The position numbers and the translations under genes were made by a program. From Cannabis sativa (taxonomy: Eukaryota > Streptophyta > Magnoliopsida > Rosales > Cannabaceae), in the NCBI RefSeq assembly GCF_029168945.1, contig NW_026870037.1:372001-436000 (forward strand): a DNA stretch of 64,000 nt, read 5' to 3'. The notes beneath the pieces are model-generated. The model had not been told where the DNA came from. It did no database searches and saw only the letters and a program-made list of their open reading frames with translations. Of this stretch, positions 15,240 to 27,345 are shown in pieces; position 1 is the stretch's first letter, and the number at the start of each line of letters is the position of its first letter.

Positions 15240-15760
15240 TCTCGTTCCAAATCCTTTCAGGGGTATTTTCATTTTCACCCCTTACTTTGAGTAATATTCA
15301 ACTTCGGCCCCAAATAATCGAAGAGTTTTACAACTCGGAATTGGAGAAATGAAAGACAATAAAATATTAAGAGTTAATTGCACCGAAATCTTTAATACTT
15401 TCAGTTCACTAGCAATTAACTTTTAAAATTTAAATTTTGACGATAAAATTTTTAATATTCGTGTTCTGTTAGCATTTATGGTGAACTCCCAATATTTTTG
15501 GCATTGAACTCTACATTGGTTGTCCATGTATATATTGTCCACGTGAACACACTGTATACATGGTTGATTGTACAATATTATTGATCCACCTAAATAAATA
15601 TTTAAAAATAAAATGAATCATTGAAAAAATAAAAAATATATCATTAAAAAAATAAAAAGTAAACAAACAAAATTTTCTCAGCTAACAAATCATTTCTTTT
15701 TTTCCCCTTTTTGTTTTTCCTTCTTCTTTATTCTTCATAGCATCACCATTACCTAACATA
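15240..15760. other. Intergenic spacer between EF1-beta and the Ty3 remnant
   Basis: The sequence is AT-rich and non-coding. No repeat termini or conserved frames were recognised. Confidence 0.4.
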
Positions 15761-15764
15761 TTCT

Positions 15765-17100
15765 CTTTCTGAGTTTGAGTAAACTCCTTTTTCTTTGCAC
15801 TACGGACTGCCTCACTATAGTACTTTGCATTAGACAACTCTTGAAATTATTCTCAGGTAATTGTAGTTACATCCCAAGTAAGAGCTACCATATCCCACCA
15901 AACTAAGGTATCTTCCTAAAACTGGAAGGTAGCGTAGGTCACTCTGTCATTTCTAGTGACTCCCATGAAATTTAAAATTCGGTTGATAACAGGTAGCCAC
16001 TGCTCGGCTTTCATAACATCCAGACCTCTCCGAAAGACTGGAGGTGCCTGTTTACGGAACCTTTTATATAGTGGTTCCATTCAATTCACAACGACAACTG
16101 GCCCAACCTGCACAGAAGGGGTAGGAGCCACTTGCACCTCAGGAGCAAGTATTGTAGGAGCACCCTACTGCCTCAATCGCCTATTTTTTCGTCTTGCTCA
16201 TTAATTCTGGCTTGCATTGCTGCAAATCTATTCTCCCAATCTTGGGCAACCTGTGGTGGGTTAACATCACCCCAACTGCATGCCCTATCTCTTGGGCCTC
16301 TGCCTAGGGGTGACAAAAAAAATCCAAAAAACCGACTAAACCGAATACACCGACCGTCCGAACACCGAAAAAACCAACACCGAAAAAATCGAAAAACCAA
16401 AAAAACTGTCTTAACATGGTCGGTTTTTGTGTTAATGGCAAATCGACCGATTAAACCGAGAACCGACCGAACTTATATATTATATATAATATATATTATT
16501 TTGTACATATTTAATATATAATTTTATTAAACTAGTTTTACTTATATCTTTTTTATTTAAAGTCTCGATTATTCATTGCTTTATTTTATTGTAGTTTGAT
16601 GCATTTACATATTATATATACACATTCATAAAATAATACAATTTTTTTAATATAACTCATTACCATATTAGTAGCACAAATAATTTGAACAAATTTAAAA
16701 AAATTTATTTTACATTATTTATTTAACTAAGAAAGTTTTATTCTTAAATTATATGATATTTGATACAATACTCTAAATTTTTTAGTTTTCAAATAATTAT
16801 AACAAATTTAAAAGCTTATTTTTTTTTTTAAAAAAATGAAGTTCAGTTTGGTCGGTTGTGAATTAAAACGGTCAGTTTTTTTTTTACATTTGTATAATGG
16901 TCGGTCAGTTTTCAGATTATAACCATGAAAATCGAAAATTGAATTTCAGATTTTTTTTGTGTAAAAAACTAACCAAACCGAATGTTGCTCACCCCTACCT
17001 CTGCCTCGACCACGAATATTCAAGGGAAACTGAACTCCCTAACCACCACTAGATCCGACCGAGTTACCCTGGCTTATCATGTTTCACCTGGCATCCATTC
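15765..17100 (-). pseudogene. Ty3 (chromovirus-like) gag fragment, truncated
   Basis: The minus strand encodes a decayed gag. From the N-terminal side the recognisable blocks are DRACSWGDVNPPQVAQDWEN (about 16230-16290), FAAMQARINEQDEKI, a Pro-rich linker, KQAPPVFRRGLDVMKAEQWL, INRILNFMGVTRNDRVTYAT and a DTLVWWDMVALTW block. The last block is AKYYSEAVRSAKKKEFTQ near 15780-15840. The WW and YYSE landmarks are typical of plant chromovirus gag. Stops and a small frameshift occur, and everything downstream (zinc knuckle, pol) is missing after about 15765. A MITE splits it at 16305-16997. It lies directly downstream of a degenerate primer binding site and 5' LTR. Confidence 0.75.
16305..16997. mobile_element. 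hAT-type MITE inserted in gag, TSD CCTCTGCC
   Basis: The termini taggggtgacaaaaaa and ttgctcacccccta-like gctcaccccta form a TAGGGGTGA(G)C inverted repeat. Both sides carry the exact 8-bp duplication CCTCTGCC (16297-16304 and 16998-17005). The interior is filled with ccgaccg/cggtcggt words in both orientations. Removing one duplication and the element restores a continuous gag reading. There is no coding capacity; open frames across 16132-16521 are shadows. Confidence 0.92.
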
Positions 17101-17364
17101 TAATATAACATCATGCGAAACAGTGAGCTAGCCTAGTCAGATTGCGATCAGGAATAAATTGATAATTGCCGCTTACTTGAGAAAATGAAACATGCGCCTA
17201 TTCAACTATCAGGCTACTAACATGCTTGCTTCCTAACAAGCTTTTTCTATAATATACTAATAAAATAAACTACTGAAGCAATAAAGACTTACTGAACCGT
17301 GAGTCGAGCTTATCTTTGATGATGATTGTACATATTGTGACAATCTTTGAAAGACAACTTGACA

Positions 17365-17379
17365 GCTCAGATACTAAAT
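17365..17379 (-). other. Degenerate primer binding site (initiator tRNA-Met type)
   Basis: Immediately inside the LTR end, the minus strand reads ATTTAGTATCTGAGC. The canonical plant PBS is TGGTATCAGAGC, so this copy differs at two positions. It shows that the LTR starting at 17380 is the 5' LTR of a minus-strand element whose internal region runs leftward. Confidence 0.65.
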
Positions 17380-17852
17380 TGTAACACCCTACTAGCTTAG
17401 GCGTGTTATCGTGATAAATCCGTTGTTAATCAGCGAGTTTATTAAAAAACGTGTTTAAAACTTTACTCAATTAACCTTTACTTAAAATAGAATAGACTTT
17501 ACATAAACAGGGATCCCGTATTTTAAAAGTTATAACTATTTACAAAACATTAATTACAAAAATTTGTCACCTAGCGACTATTCAAAATAAAGCCTATTGC
17601 CCTGAAGATCGAACACTCCAGTTCTAACTGTCCCGATATGTACAATCTTCACCTGCTCGCACTCATTGCTGCTCAGTCTTAGCTTTGACTTTACCTACAC
17701 ATGTAAATAATAACTGTAAGTCGACATACTCAGTAAGAAAAGCATAATCATAACATAACTTAAACCATATTATAACTAGGTATCCATACACCCAATCATA
17801 ACCCTATCTTGCATCCCATGCATATTGAGTCCAGAACGTTCGTACAACAGTA

Positions 17853-19712
17853 TGTTGGGTTTTGTGCCCTAAATAAAACCCATTTCAATATAATCAGATT
17901 TACTAATTAATAAAGATCAGAAACTACATTTTATGTTACATGGTTGACATGATTTATTTCATGATTGTTTAATGTATAAATTCTATTAAGTTCAGAACAT
18001 ATGTATTTATTCATGATTATAGTGTTATCACCACAGTGGAATATAGTCATGATTATATATTCAAAAATTTAATTTCCTGATTTATCAGTTCACTAGATTT
18101 AGACTGGCATGATAATCAGCGATAGGTATGCTTACACCTTGGATAAGTATTATGTTCTTTCTAGGGCATTGGCAAAGTTTACCAGTATCGGATGTATGGA
18201 GTATACATTGTAAGGGACCGATATTGATCTTAGATAAGATATCCTGAACTTACTGTATATCTTTCTAAGTCAATATCAATGGTTGATCTTAGGTCTATGG
18301 ATCTTAATCCTAACATGGTTAGGTTCGGTCTCAAGAGTGTTATTTGTGTTCTTTGATTTGTTAGTTAAGCCTACTTTTTGGTCTGGGTGGTATGTACATT
18401 TTTGGAACATGATAGTACAATTGAGTGGGAGCGCTAATCATAGATATGGAATCTATAGCTTCTATAAGTATTTAGAAGTGAAACGATGATCTCCTTCAAG
18501 CTTGGATGAATAGAGATAAATGATTGAGGCCTCATTTTAGTAATTATATTAGTTTACTGAAGTATCATTTATTGGTAGCTAAGTGTTTTAAGGATAAAAT
18601 ACATTGAATGGTAGAACGGTAAATTTATCCCTATTCAGTGTAGATCATCAATAGAGGATCCTTGACTATTAGGATTATAACAATGGATAATCATAACGCA
18701 TCTATATCATGGTACATATGGAGCATTCTATATAACTGAGATTGTATTCAATTCTAAATCTATAGTGGAGCAAGGCAGAATTAATAATTTGAGAATTTAC
18801 TTGGTGAATTCTAGATCTACTTATTGAAAGCTCGGTTATATAGGTCCATGGTCCCCTCACTAGTTGAGATAATATTGCTTGCAAACTCAGTTAATTGATT
18901 TTAATTAATCAATTATAATTCTAAAATTAGACTATGTCTTATTTATGAATTTTCACTAAGCAATGACTTAATTGTGAAGAATAGAGGTTTTAGGGTCAAT
19001 TTGTTAATTAAGAGACTTTGTATGGTCTAATTAATAAATTACATAAATGACAATTTTATTTAGTAATTAATTATAATTATTAAATAAATAGTTTCAGTAT
19101 TTATAAGGTTCAATTGGAAAAATATGGTATTATTGAAAAGAAGAATAAGTGGTTGAAAAAAGTGGCAAAATTGTAACTAGAGATGAGTCCCTTTGAAGTG
19201 TACGGCCACATATGTTTTTTGCCCAATATTTTATTCTTTTTTAATCCATATAATTCAACCCTAAGCCCTAGTTGAAACACTATAAAAGGAACATGATACT
19301 CTCACTCATCCAATTAATGTCAACTTGACTATTCAACCAAACCTAGATGAGAGAGTTCCTTCCTTAGTATTTTCTCACCTCCTTCATTGTTCTTCACCAT
19401 TCGAACCTTGAGTGATGAGTGCCATGCCCACACATAGCAAGTCAAGTACTCAGTCATAGTGAGTAAGACGGTGGTAACCAAACCCGGAGGAGAGAAAGAG
19501 ATCTAGGTTCACATCTTGATAATGCTCTGCTACAGAAAGGAATCAAGGGCTAGAGATCTAGAATGGAAGGAGTCATTATATTCTGTTGCAATCAATGTAA
19601 GGTTTTCTTAAACCCTTATGTGCTTATTTCATTGTTTTAGAGAATTCATATTTAGGATGTTAATGAAACATACTTGTTAGTAAATCTAGATCCTGGTAAA
19701 ATATTCCCAACA
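17853..19712 (+). mobile_element. Copia-type solo LTR, TSD CAGTA
   Basis: This 1860-bp unit runs from TGTTGGGTTTTGTGCCC to ATTCCCAACA and is flanked by CAGTA on both sides (17848-17852 and 19713-19717). A TATA box (actataaaagg) near 19281 on the plus strand sets the orientation. No internal region or second LTR is present. The fragment at 1-282 belongs to the same family. Short open frames inside it (18283-18489 and others) are not genes. Confidence 0.9.
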
Positions 19713-20146
19713 CAGTACTATTGACCATAATATTAGTCTATACTCGGTACTCTAGTCGTACTGATGTGATAATGTCAATCAATACTTATGCCAAATATAC
19801 ACTCATCAGTATCTAATATAACTCTACGTATACTGATATCACTATTTCAATGTAATCTAACAGGCATTTCATAAACATGCACGCTAAATATGTAATCACA
19901 TACAAATATCATTATACTAATCTTACCTTGATTCCGAATTCAGGTGTTCCGGTCAACCTAAGTAGAACTAATGCTCGACGGTTCACAGGCCCCTAAGTCA
20001 CAACATACGCAAAACTGATAAGTTATACGCTAAATCACTTTTCGAGGACTTAAACTTGAAACTAAAAGTTTCCCTATCGATAAATAGCATGGCAAAGCCC
20101 TACGTATCGAAGAAACACGAGAAAAACAACGAAACGGGGAAACTAC

Positions 20147-21372
20147 TGTTACGATTTTTATGTTTATTACGCAAGTGTACGGAATCAAGTAGTATCTCAC
20201 GCAAGTGAGGTCGAACCACAGAGAATTGGATTAAATACTACTAAATTATACTTATGATTCTATTTGGTAAAATAATAAGTTTGCAATTTGAAAGTAAATA
20301 ACTCAGAAAATTAAAGAGAAAATAAACGAAGATTAATCAAGATGAGAGATTAGGGAGGTGAATCCTGTTGATAAGCTACCAAAGTTAATACCTAATTGCT
20401 ATCCTTATCTCAATGTGAATGACAGATTATAAATTAACCTAACTCTTTTCAGATCTTTTAGGTTCTAAATGATGTATTCTCTAATTAACTTCTTAATTAA
20501 ATCAACACAAAATCAACATTAAGCAATAATCTATTAGTCACTGAGGCTATGTAAATACTTTCGCTTTACATCAAAACCTAGACTATCCAAATTTTAGCAT
20601 TCTCAATTCTCACTTTTCAGATTTCGAATCGAGATCATTGAACATGTAAAAGGTGATCAAGCTTGCACATGGAATTAAACACAAATAAAGATAGTATTCA
20701 CACATAAGATGAAGGAATGACAATTATTTATTAACTAGGCATAAACTTAAACAACATTCATCATCCTCCCTTATTGGGAAATTTAGTTCATAATAACTCT
20801 AGAAACATCCATGATTAATTCGGAAAAAAAAACAAACATAAAGAAGAATTTAAGGGTAAAAGAAAGAAACTAGAAGGTGATATCGCTCCGGGTCTTCAAG
20901 ATAGCTTTCTCTCCACTTGCCTCCACTATTTAGGTCTATTTTCGCTTAATTCTGACCTTCAGTGTCGTATTCCTTATATAGGGATGAGTAGTGTGCCTCC
21001 AATTGAGAGAAAAATCAAAATTAGGTCAAAACAACGACGTCCGTACCAAGTCGCGACTAGCCCTTAAGCTGGTCGCGACTACAGGCAAACCTCAAAAATC
21101 GAAGGTTCTACCAAACCTCGAAGTCGCGACCAGGAAAAAGGGTCGTGACCTGGCTCTCATGAAGTCGCGACTACTGTAGCTTCTGGAACCGAATTTTCTA
21201 ACTTTTTTTTTTTTAGTTTATCCCGCTTTTCGCCATTTGACTGAATTTGAACTTTAACACTCCGAGACCCTGAAATAATAAAAATCAAGCGTAAAACTGC
21301 TCCAAAAGATATCAATAGACGAGATAATGCTAACTTTAAAGACCCGAAACATAGGCTAATTATAACCTAACA
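20147..21372 (-). repeat. Athila-type 3' LTR
   Basis: This 1226-bp repeat is collinear with 30281-31485 plus 33927-33934 of the 5' LTR. Differences include an 8-base segment (ttagtcac) present here near 20534 and absent in the other copy, and a different spacing in the GTCGCGAC cluster near 21130. Four perfect GTCGCGAC palindromes lie at about 21050-21170. The frame at 20991-21179 spans that cluster and is not a gene. Confidence 0.93.
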
Positions 21373-21386
21373 AAATCCCCTAAACT
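21373..21386 (-). other. Polypurine tract of the Athila-type element
   Basis: On the minus strand the sequence just before the 3' LTR reads AGTTTAGGGGATTT, a purine-rich stretch in the position of the plus-strand primer for reverse transcription. It is short and contains Ts, so functionality is uncertain. Confidence 0.55.
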
Positions 21387-22692
21387 AGATTCTTACTCGC
21401 CCCCGAGTAAGATAAAAAAAAAAAAACTAACTACGCTATCAGATAATTACTATGCTGCTGACTCATGCTCTGTTTTCTTCCTTGCATAAACTAGAATTTT
21501 GACCCTACTAACTCTAACAATTAACTCGGATACTCAATTAATAACACTATGTACAACTGCAACAATTTATTCAAATGTGAAACATTGTTATAAAAATTTT
21601 ACTCTTTCCAACAGTTCCACAATCCGATAACTCATAAGCTTGCATGCTTACCTTTCTCCACTAATGTTGACAGTATTCTTTGGAATCATTAGGTCTTTTA
21701 AAGGCTTAAGTATAATTGCTCAGATATTCAGGGATAGACAAAAGATAATTTTTGGCTCAACATATCATAAGCACACAAATAGAACCCACAAGCTTCTTAC
21801 TTTTCTTTTTCAATACCCATAATGTTCCCAAGTTTACCAAGATTGAGAGAAGACATCTCTATTATTTCCCAACATCACTGAAATCATTTTTTTTTTTGAA
21901 CACATATTTTTTTTACTTTTTCATTGTGTTGTTTTTTTCTCTTTTTTTAGTGACATGGAATTACACAATTTTTTTCTTCTCAATCTTACAAGTTTTTCTA
22001 CCTCTCACTATTTCCTCACACTAAATGTTTCTCCTCCCCCAAACTAATCATGTAGCTTATGATATCATAGATAACATGGTGAAGAAAAATTAATAGTGTG
22101 GTTGCAAAATTTTCAAATCAATGGGTGAAAAACATAACAGGTTAGGCTCAAAAGGTTAACTAGGGATACACCTTATTATGGTAGGCTTGAAATGCTCAAA
22201 CTATCAAACAAATGCCTAGGTCATATTTCAGTTGAACACTATCAAGGATTTCGCCTCAAAAGAATAAACATGCAAGTTCTAAGCTATCCTATCAATCTTA
22301 CCACAAACCATAGTAAAACAATTATAATAATTTTCACAGATTGAATATTTGCAGAAAAACATAGGTTTCAAAACATCCGTACTAATCCAAAGAGTTAACA
22401 AAATCAAGCACACAGTTATTTTACAGTTTCAGATCACATCGCACTAATCAGCAGTATACAACTATCATCAAGCTTATTGCCATTCCTTGACTAAAACAAA
22501 AAAACTAAAACAGAAAATTAAAATGCAGAAATTAAAGTGCAGAATTTAAAATTTTTGAAGTCTCTCCCCCCAAACTAAATATGACATTGTCCCCAATGTG
22601 TACAGTAATATGCAGAGAAAAGAAACTTACCTGAGACCCTCTCAGAAAGGGTTGGGTGGTGGCGGCTGGTCATAAGGATAGAACCGAGGAGG
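21387..22692 (-). other. Athila internal non-coding region next to the 3' LTR
   Basis: There are no supportable genes. Two similar purine-rich tracts on the minus strand (near 22033 and 22565, both reading TTTGGGGG followed by (A/G)GAG) and a T-rich block at 21885-21990 are the only visible structure. Frames at 21640-22024 are shadows. Confidence 0.5.
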
Positions 22693-23769
22693 TTATGCCA
22701 AATAGTTCGGGTCATCAATCCCAATGTTCATTCTGTTGATAAGAGAGTTAAGTTGCTGAACTTGTCCCTCATCATAGACACTCCTCTGCACCATGTATTG
22801 TTGCAAGTGGTTGTTCTGCTGAATTATATAACTCAGCTGTGCATGAGTGTATTGTGTTGTAGGATCGATAGGCCCGTGCAATTGTAGGGGCTGCTCCTCT
22901 TCTTCTTCAACACTAGGCTCGCGTTCCTCTTTCAGCCTGTTGACAAAGGCAATGTCCATCTTGCGAAGTGGCAACATCGTGTTGTCATACTCTAATTGGG
23001 GAACTTCATATGCCCCGCAGAGTTCTGTGATCACTCCCGCCAAACCAAGACCACCTCACGTGGCTCCTTACACGAGCTGCTCAATGCTTTGCCTTATGAC
23101 TTGTCCAATGTTAATGTTGTACCCCTTCATTATGGCGTACACATATTTCAGGCGATCCATTTGGACATTGGAAAAGTGCTTATTTGGCACTAACCGAGCA
23201 CTTACAAAGTACAGCCATGTTTTTGCCACCGGGTTCAGCTCACACCGGTATAGGATATTGGGGGACCCTTCTGTGCCATCATTGTCATGAAACCTCAACC
23301 CCGGAAATCCCACTGTCTCCGCCACATCCACCATATCAAACTGCTCTTCCTCCTCAATAATTCGGAGGCGTTGTTCTTCCCTAGTGTAATCTTGGACAGA
23401 GAACATCACATTAAATGCATCAGCAGTAGCAGGAACTTTTTTCCCACGCACTTTCACTTCCCCATTCCGGCGGTCGGGCCAATTTGCAAGAAATTCACAA
23501 GCCATAGTAACATTAGCCCGACTCCGAGCATCCACAAAACTTCCCCACTTCATTCTTTCTATTTGAGCTTTGATTGTTTCAAATCGAGGTTGACGCCTCA
23601 AAGGATTCTCGGGGAATTCAATACCCCGATCATCAATATAAGCCCTATTCTTTAGCCTCATGAAGCGATTTTGGGCCTCAATGTTTCCAAAGCGGGTCCT
23701 ATCAAAACCCGTTGGTGGTGGGTTTGAAGACGAACCCTCCTCTACATTCCTAGTCCTCTTAGGTGCCAT
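22693..23769 (-). pseudogene. Athila extra ORF (plant transposon protein / env-position ORF), two internal stops
   Basis: The ORF begins MAPKRTRNVEEGSSSNPPPT and reads openly for 233 codons. It meets TAA at about 23068 and TGA about four codons later, then continues in the same frame for roughly 120 more codons to 22693. The N-terminal half contains NRFMRLKNRAYIDDRGIEF and a later SARLVPNKHFSNVQMDRLKY block. This is the style of the 'putative plant transposon protein' domain found in Athila-like elements. The C-terminal part has an acidic run (EEEEEQ) and a Gln-rich, possibly coiled segment. It occupies the 3' position where Athila carries its env-like gene, but I see no clear signal peptide or transmembrane segment. 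Its function is unknown. Confidence 0.7.
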
Positions 23770-24813
23770 ATTTTTTTTTTCGAAAACTTTTTTCCTTTTT
23801 TTTTTCCTTTTTTTTCTTTTTTTTTTCTCTGTTTTTTTTTTCTTTCAAAAAAATTGGGCAGCACCTCCCCTTAATTTTTTTCTCTATCCCAAAAAATAGA
23901 AAATCACTCAAACAATAATCTCAAATACTCAATACAATAATGACAACCCAATATCAACAATATTTTGCACAATACACAATTAGACCACCCAAAATCTAAA
24001 AAAAAAATTAATCAAATTCTTAAAAGATCGAAGAAAGTGATACTTACAAACCCGAAAAAGCTTTACTCCACCTCCATTGTTGAATGTTCTTGAAAGCTTG
24101 AGGTGGAAGATAAAGACAATGATGATTTTCAGAATTGGGGTGTTAGGGTGATTTTTGGTATGGGTTTTGATGATATGTGTAGATTATTGAGTGAAATTGG
24201 GTTTTTGAATGGATTGGGTTTAAGAAATTTGAGAAAAGATAAAGATTGAAGATTGGAGATGAAAAATTGAAATTTTGAGATGGAAAGGGGTAGGGTTCGG
24301 CTGAGAGGATTTGAAATTTGAAATTTTTGGTGTAGGGTTGAATGAGGGGGAAAAATTTGAATTTATAGAAAATACGTGAGCAAGTCGCGACTTGGCCAAA
24401 GGCTAGTCGCGACTAGCTTACGATCAAATTATGTGCTTCTCTGGAAAATTGGGAAGTCGCGATTGGGGTCGCGACTTGGCCAAAGGCAGGTCGCGGCCAC
24501 TGGAGCAAAAAAAATTCACGAGTTTCTGTAAAAGTCCAGGTCGCGACCATGGTCGCGACTTGAAAAATAGGTCGCGACCTAGGAAACCTCAGGTCGCGAC
24601 CACTGGGCTCCAAGTCGATTTTTTTTTCACGCTTTTCACGATTCAATTAAAAAGAAATAATGTCTGGTACTAATCTAAAAATTGAAAATACTAAAAATAC
24701 TAAAGCATACTAAAAACATAATCAAAAAGTCTGAAAGATTAAAGAAAACACTTGGGTTGCCTCCCAAGAGCGCTGTCTTTATCGTCATATAGCCGGACGC
24801 TGAGCCTTGTGCT
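23770..24813 (-). other. Athila spacer between extra ORF and integrase, with GTCGCGAC cluster
   Basis: This non-coding spacer holds a poly-T/A stretch at 23770-23880 just upstream of the extra ORF, a GTCGCGAC palindrome cluster at 24375-24605, and the sequence gggttgcctcccaagagcgc near 24753. From family knowledge the last is a common sequence downstream of Athila integrase. Confidence 0.6.
24375..24605. repeat. Cluster of GTCGCGAC palindromes
   Basis: Within about 230 bp there are seven exact GTCGCGAC octamers plus two one-base variants (gtcgcgat, gtcgcggc). They are often embedded in caagtcgcgacttgg or aggtcgcgacc contexts that extend the dyad. The same octamer occurs four times in each LTR. 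I did not notice it elsewhere in the AT-rich window. Confidence 0.9.
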
Positions 24814-26301
24814 TCAAAGTGGCGCCAGAATCATGGCGGACTTGGCTTGGTCAAATTGACCTCCTAAGTAAAGCTTTAAACACTGTCCATTAACTTTGAA
24901 AGTTGCTGGACCAACACCTTTTAACTCCACCGCTCCATAAGGAAACACCTTGACCACTGTGAATGGTCCTGACCACCTTGACTTCAGCTTCCCAGGAAAC
25001 AGTTTCAACCTTGAATTAAAGAGTAACACTTGCTGCCCTGGTTGAAACTCCTTCCGTACTAGACCTTGATCGTGCCACTTCTTAGTTCTCTCCTTGTATA
25101 TTTTTGCGTTTTCATAGGCTTCGTTTCGAAACTCCTCTAACTCATTCAGCTGTAACAATCTTTTCTCCCCTGCAGCTTTTAGTTCCATGTTAAGAGTCTT
25201 CATGGCCCAAAAAGCTTTATGCTCTAACTCCACCGGTAGATGACAAGCCTTTCCAAACACCAACCGATATGGGGACATGCCAATCGGTGTTTTGAAAGCA
25301 GTTTTATATGCCCACAATGCATCATCTAATTTTCTTGACCAATCTTTCCTTGATCTTTGCACTGTTTTCTCTAGAATCATTTTGATCTCCCGATTAGAAA
25401 TTTCGGCTTGGCCATTACTTTGGGGATGGTATGGTAAAGCAGTTCGATGTAGGACACCATATCTTGAAAGAAGTGCTTCAATCTGCTTGTTGCAGAAGTG
25501 ACTCCCTTCATCGCTTACTATTGCTCGAGGAGTACCAAACCGAGTAAAGATGTTCTTTTGTAGGAAGCGAAGAACTGTCTTACCATCATTCTGGGGTGTA
25601 GCTGCAGCTTCGACCCATTTAGACACATAATCGATGGCCAAAAGAATGTACTAATTGCTAAAGGATGAAGGAAAAGGACCCATGACGTCTATTCCCCACA
25701 CATCAAACAATTCAACTTCTAAAATTCCTGTTAAAGGCATCTTGTTTCTTCTTGAGATATTATCTGTTCGTTGACAACGATCACATGCCTTTACAAAGGT
25801 AGTAGCATCCTTGAATAGCGTTGGCCAAAAGAATCCACTTTGCAACACCTTCGCAGCCGTTCTGTTTCCACTAAAATGTCCTCCACATGGTAAAGCATGA
25901 CAATGATTTAGGATAGAATACATCTCCTCTTCAGGCACACATCTCCTAATTATCTGATCGGCGCAGTGCTTGTAGAGGATTGACTCTTCCCAATAATAAT
26001 GTTTCACCTCAGAAAAGAACTTCTTCAATTGTTGACGTGAAAGCTCGGGAGGGGTTATTTTTGCAGCCAAGAAATTAACATAGTCAGCATACCATGGTAC
26101 CATCAGGTTTTCCCTCACACTAAAGAGTTGTTCATCAGGAAATTGCTCATTTATTTGTACCTCCTTTGTATTCTGACTCTCTTCCAGCTCTAATCTTGAC
26201 AAGTGGTCTGCTACCAGGTTTTCGGTGCCCTTCTTATCTTTTATCTCTAAGTCAAACTCTTGAAGTAGAAGTACCCACCGAATCGAGTCTCGGCTTTGCA
26301 T
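24814..26301 (-). pseudogene. Athila-type RNase H end and integrase (one stop, one frameshift)
   Basis: The stretch 26301-25651 starts in the C-terminal part of RNase H ([28 protein letters not shown]). It continues into the integrase zinc-binding HHCC region ([17 protein letters not shown] ... CDRCQRTDN) and the first catalytic Asp (WGIDVMGPF). An in-frame TAG at about 25650 separates it from 25641-24814. That second stretch carries the second Asp (IVSDEGSHF), the catalytic Glu region ([12 protein letters not shown]) and a C-terminal domain ([20 protein letters not shown], then [15 protein letters not shown]). The DDE triad is preserved. Integrase inserts the cDNA into host chromatin, and the stop probably inactivates this copy. 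The junction with RT near 26301-26375 has a TGA and a frameshift. Confidence 0.9.
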
Positions 26302-26374
26302 CCTTCTTGGTCATAAGGTATTTGATTGCTGAATGATCTGTGTAAACAATTACCTTATTTCCAATCAGGTAGGA

Positions 26375-27199
26375 TCAGAATTTGTCACAAGCAAACACTA
26401 TTGCCAGCATTTCTTTCTCTGTAGTGGCGTAATTTAATTGAGCATCATTCAGAGTTCTACTAGCATAGTAGATTGTGTGGAATACTCTGTCAACTCTTTG
26501 ACCCAAGACCGCTCCAATGGCATAGTCACTTGCGTCGCACATCAACTCAAACGACAACTCCCAATTTGGTGAAGTTACTATCGGTGCTGTAATCAATCTC
26601 TCCTTTAGAACCTTGAAAGCTTTTAAACAATCATCTCCAAACTCAAATGGAACACCATTGACAAGTAAGCTAGACAAAGGTTTTGAGATCTTGGAGAAGT
26701 CCTTGATAAATCTGCGGTAGAAGCCAGCATATCCAAGGAAACTCCTCACTCCTTTTACAGAAATTGGAGGTGGCAAATTCTCTATTGTTGAGACTTTGGC
26801 CTTATCCACCTCAATTCCTGCCTTTGAAATTTTGTGCCCAAGAACAATTCCTTCTGTTACCATAAAGTGGCACTTCTCCCAGTTTAACACCAAGTTAGAC
26901 TTCTCGCACCTAGTTAGCACTTTTTCCAAATTTTCCAAACAATGATCGAAGGAAGAACCAAAAACCGAGAAATCATCCATAAAGATTTCAATACAAGATT
27001 CAATCAAGTCTGAAAAGATAGCCATCATACACCTTTGAAAAGTAGCAGGGGCGTTGCACAAGCCAAATGGCATTCTTCTGAAAGCAAAGGTACCGTAGGG
27101 ACATGTGAATGTAGTCTTCTCCTGATCTTCAGGTGCTATAGCTATCTGGTGGTAGCCAGAATATCCATCAAGAAAGCAAGAATATTCTTGCCCCGCCAA
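26375..27199 (-). pseudogene. Athila-type reverse transcriptase and RNase H (5' end frameshifted)
   Basis: Reverse transcriptase motifs run in order: FLDGYSGYHQIAIAPEDQEK, TFAFRRMPFGLCNAPATFQR, the catalytic box IEIFMDDFSVFG (F-M-D-D variant of YxDD) and VLGHKISKAGIEVDKAK. RNase H then starts with the catalytic Asp block ELMCDASDYAIGAVLGQR and the YASRTLNDAQLNYATTEKE block, stopping at a TGA near 26375. The RT N-terminal part upstream of 27199 continues in another frame (fingers region near 27200-27330). The enzyme copies the element RNA into DNA inside virus-like particles. Frame breaks at both ends argue against autonomous activity. Confidence 0.9.
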
Positions 27200-27345
27200 T
27201 CATGTCTAGCATTTGATCAATGGAGGGCAAAGGGAAGTGATCTTTTCGTGTTGCTTTGTTGAGTTTCCCGTAATCGATGCGAGATCCTCCAACCAAAGGA
27301 TCGTTCTTGTAGGAATCAATTCATTCTTTTTATTCTTGATCACGG

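Noticed and set aside
16132..16521. 129-codon plus-strand open frame
   Set aside because: It spans the junction of the Ty3 gag remnant and the MITE, so it is a chance fusion.
22847..23655. Plus-strand open frames of 147 and 122 codons
   Set aside because: They are antisense to the Athila extra ORF, which has the better codon pattern and context.
24431..24673. Open frames across the GTCGCGAC cluster, read as an Arg/Asp-rich repeat protein
   Set aside because: They arise from the palindromic DNA repeat on both strands. The region lies between element ORFs and has no protein similarity I recognise.
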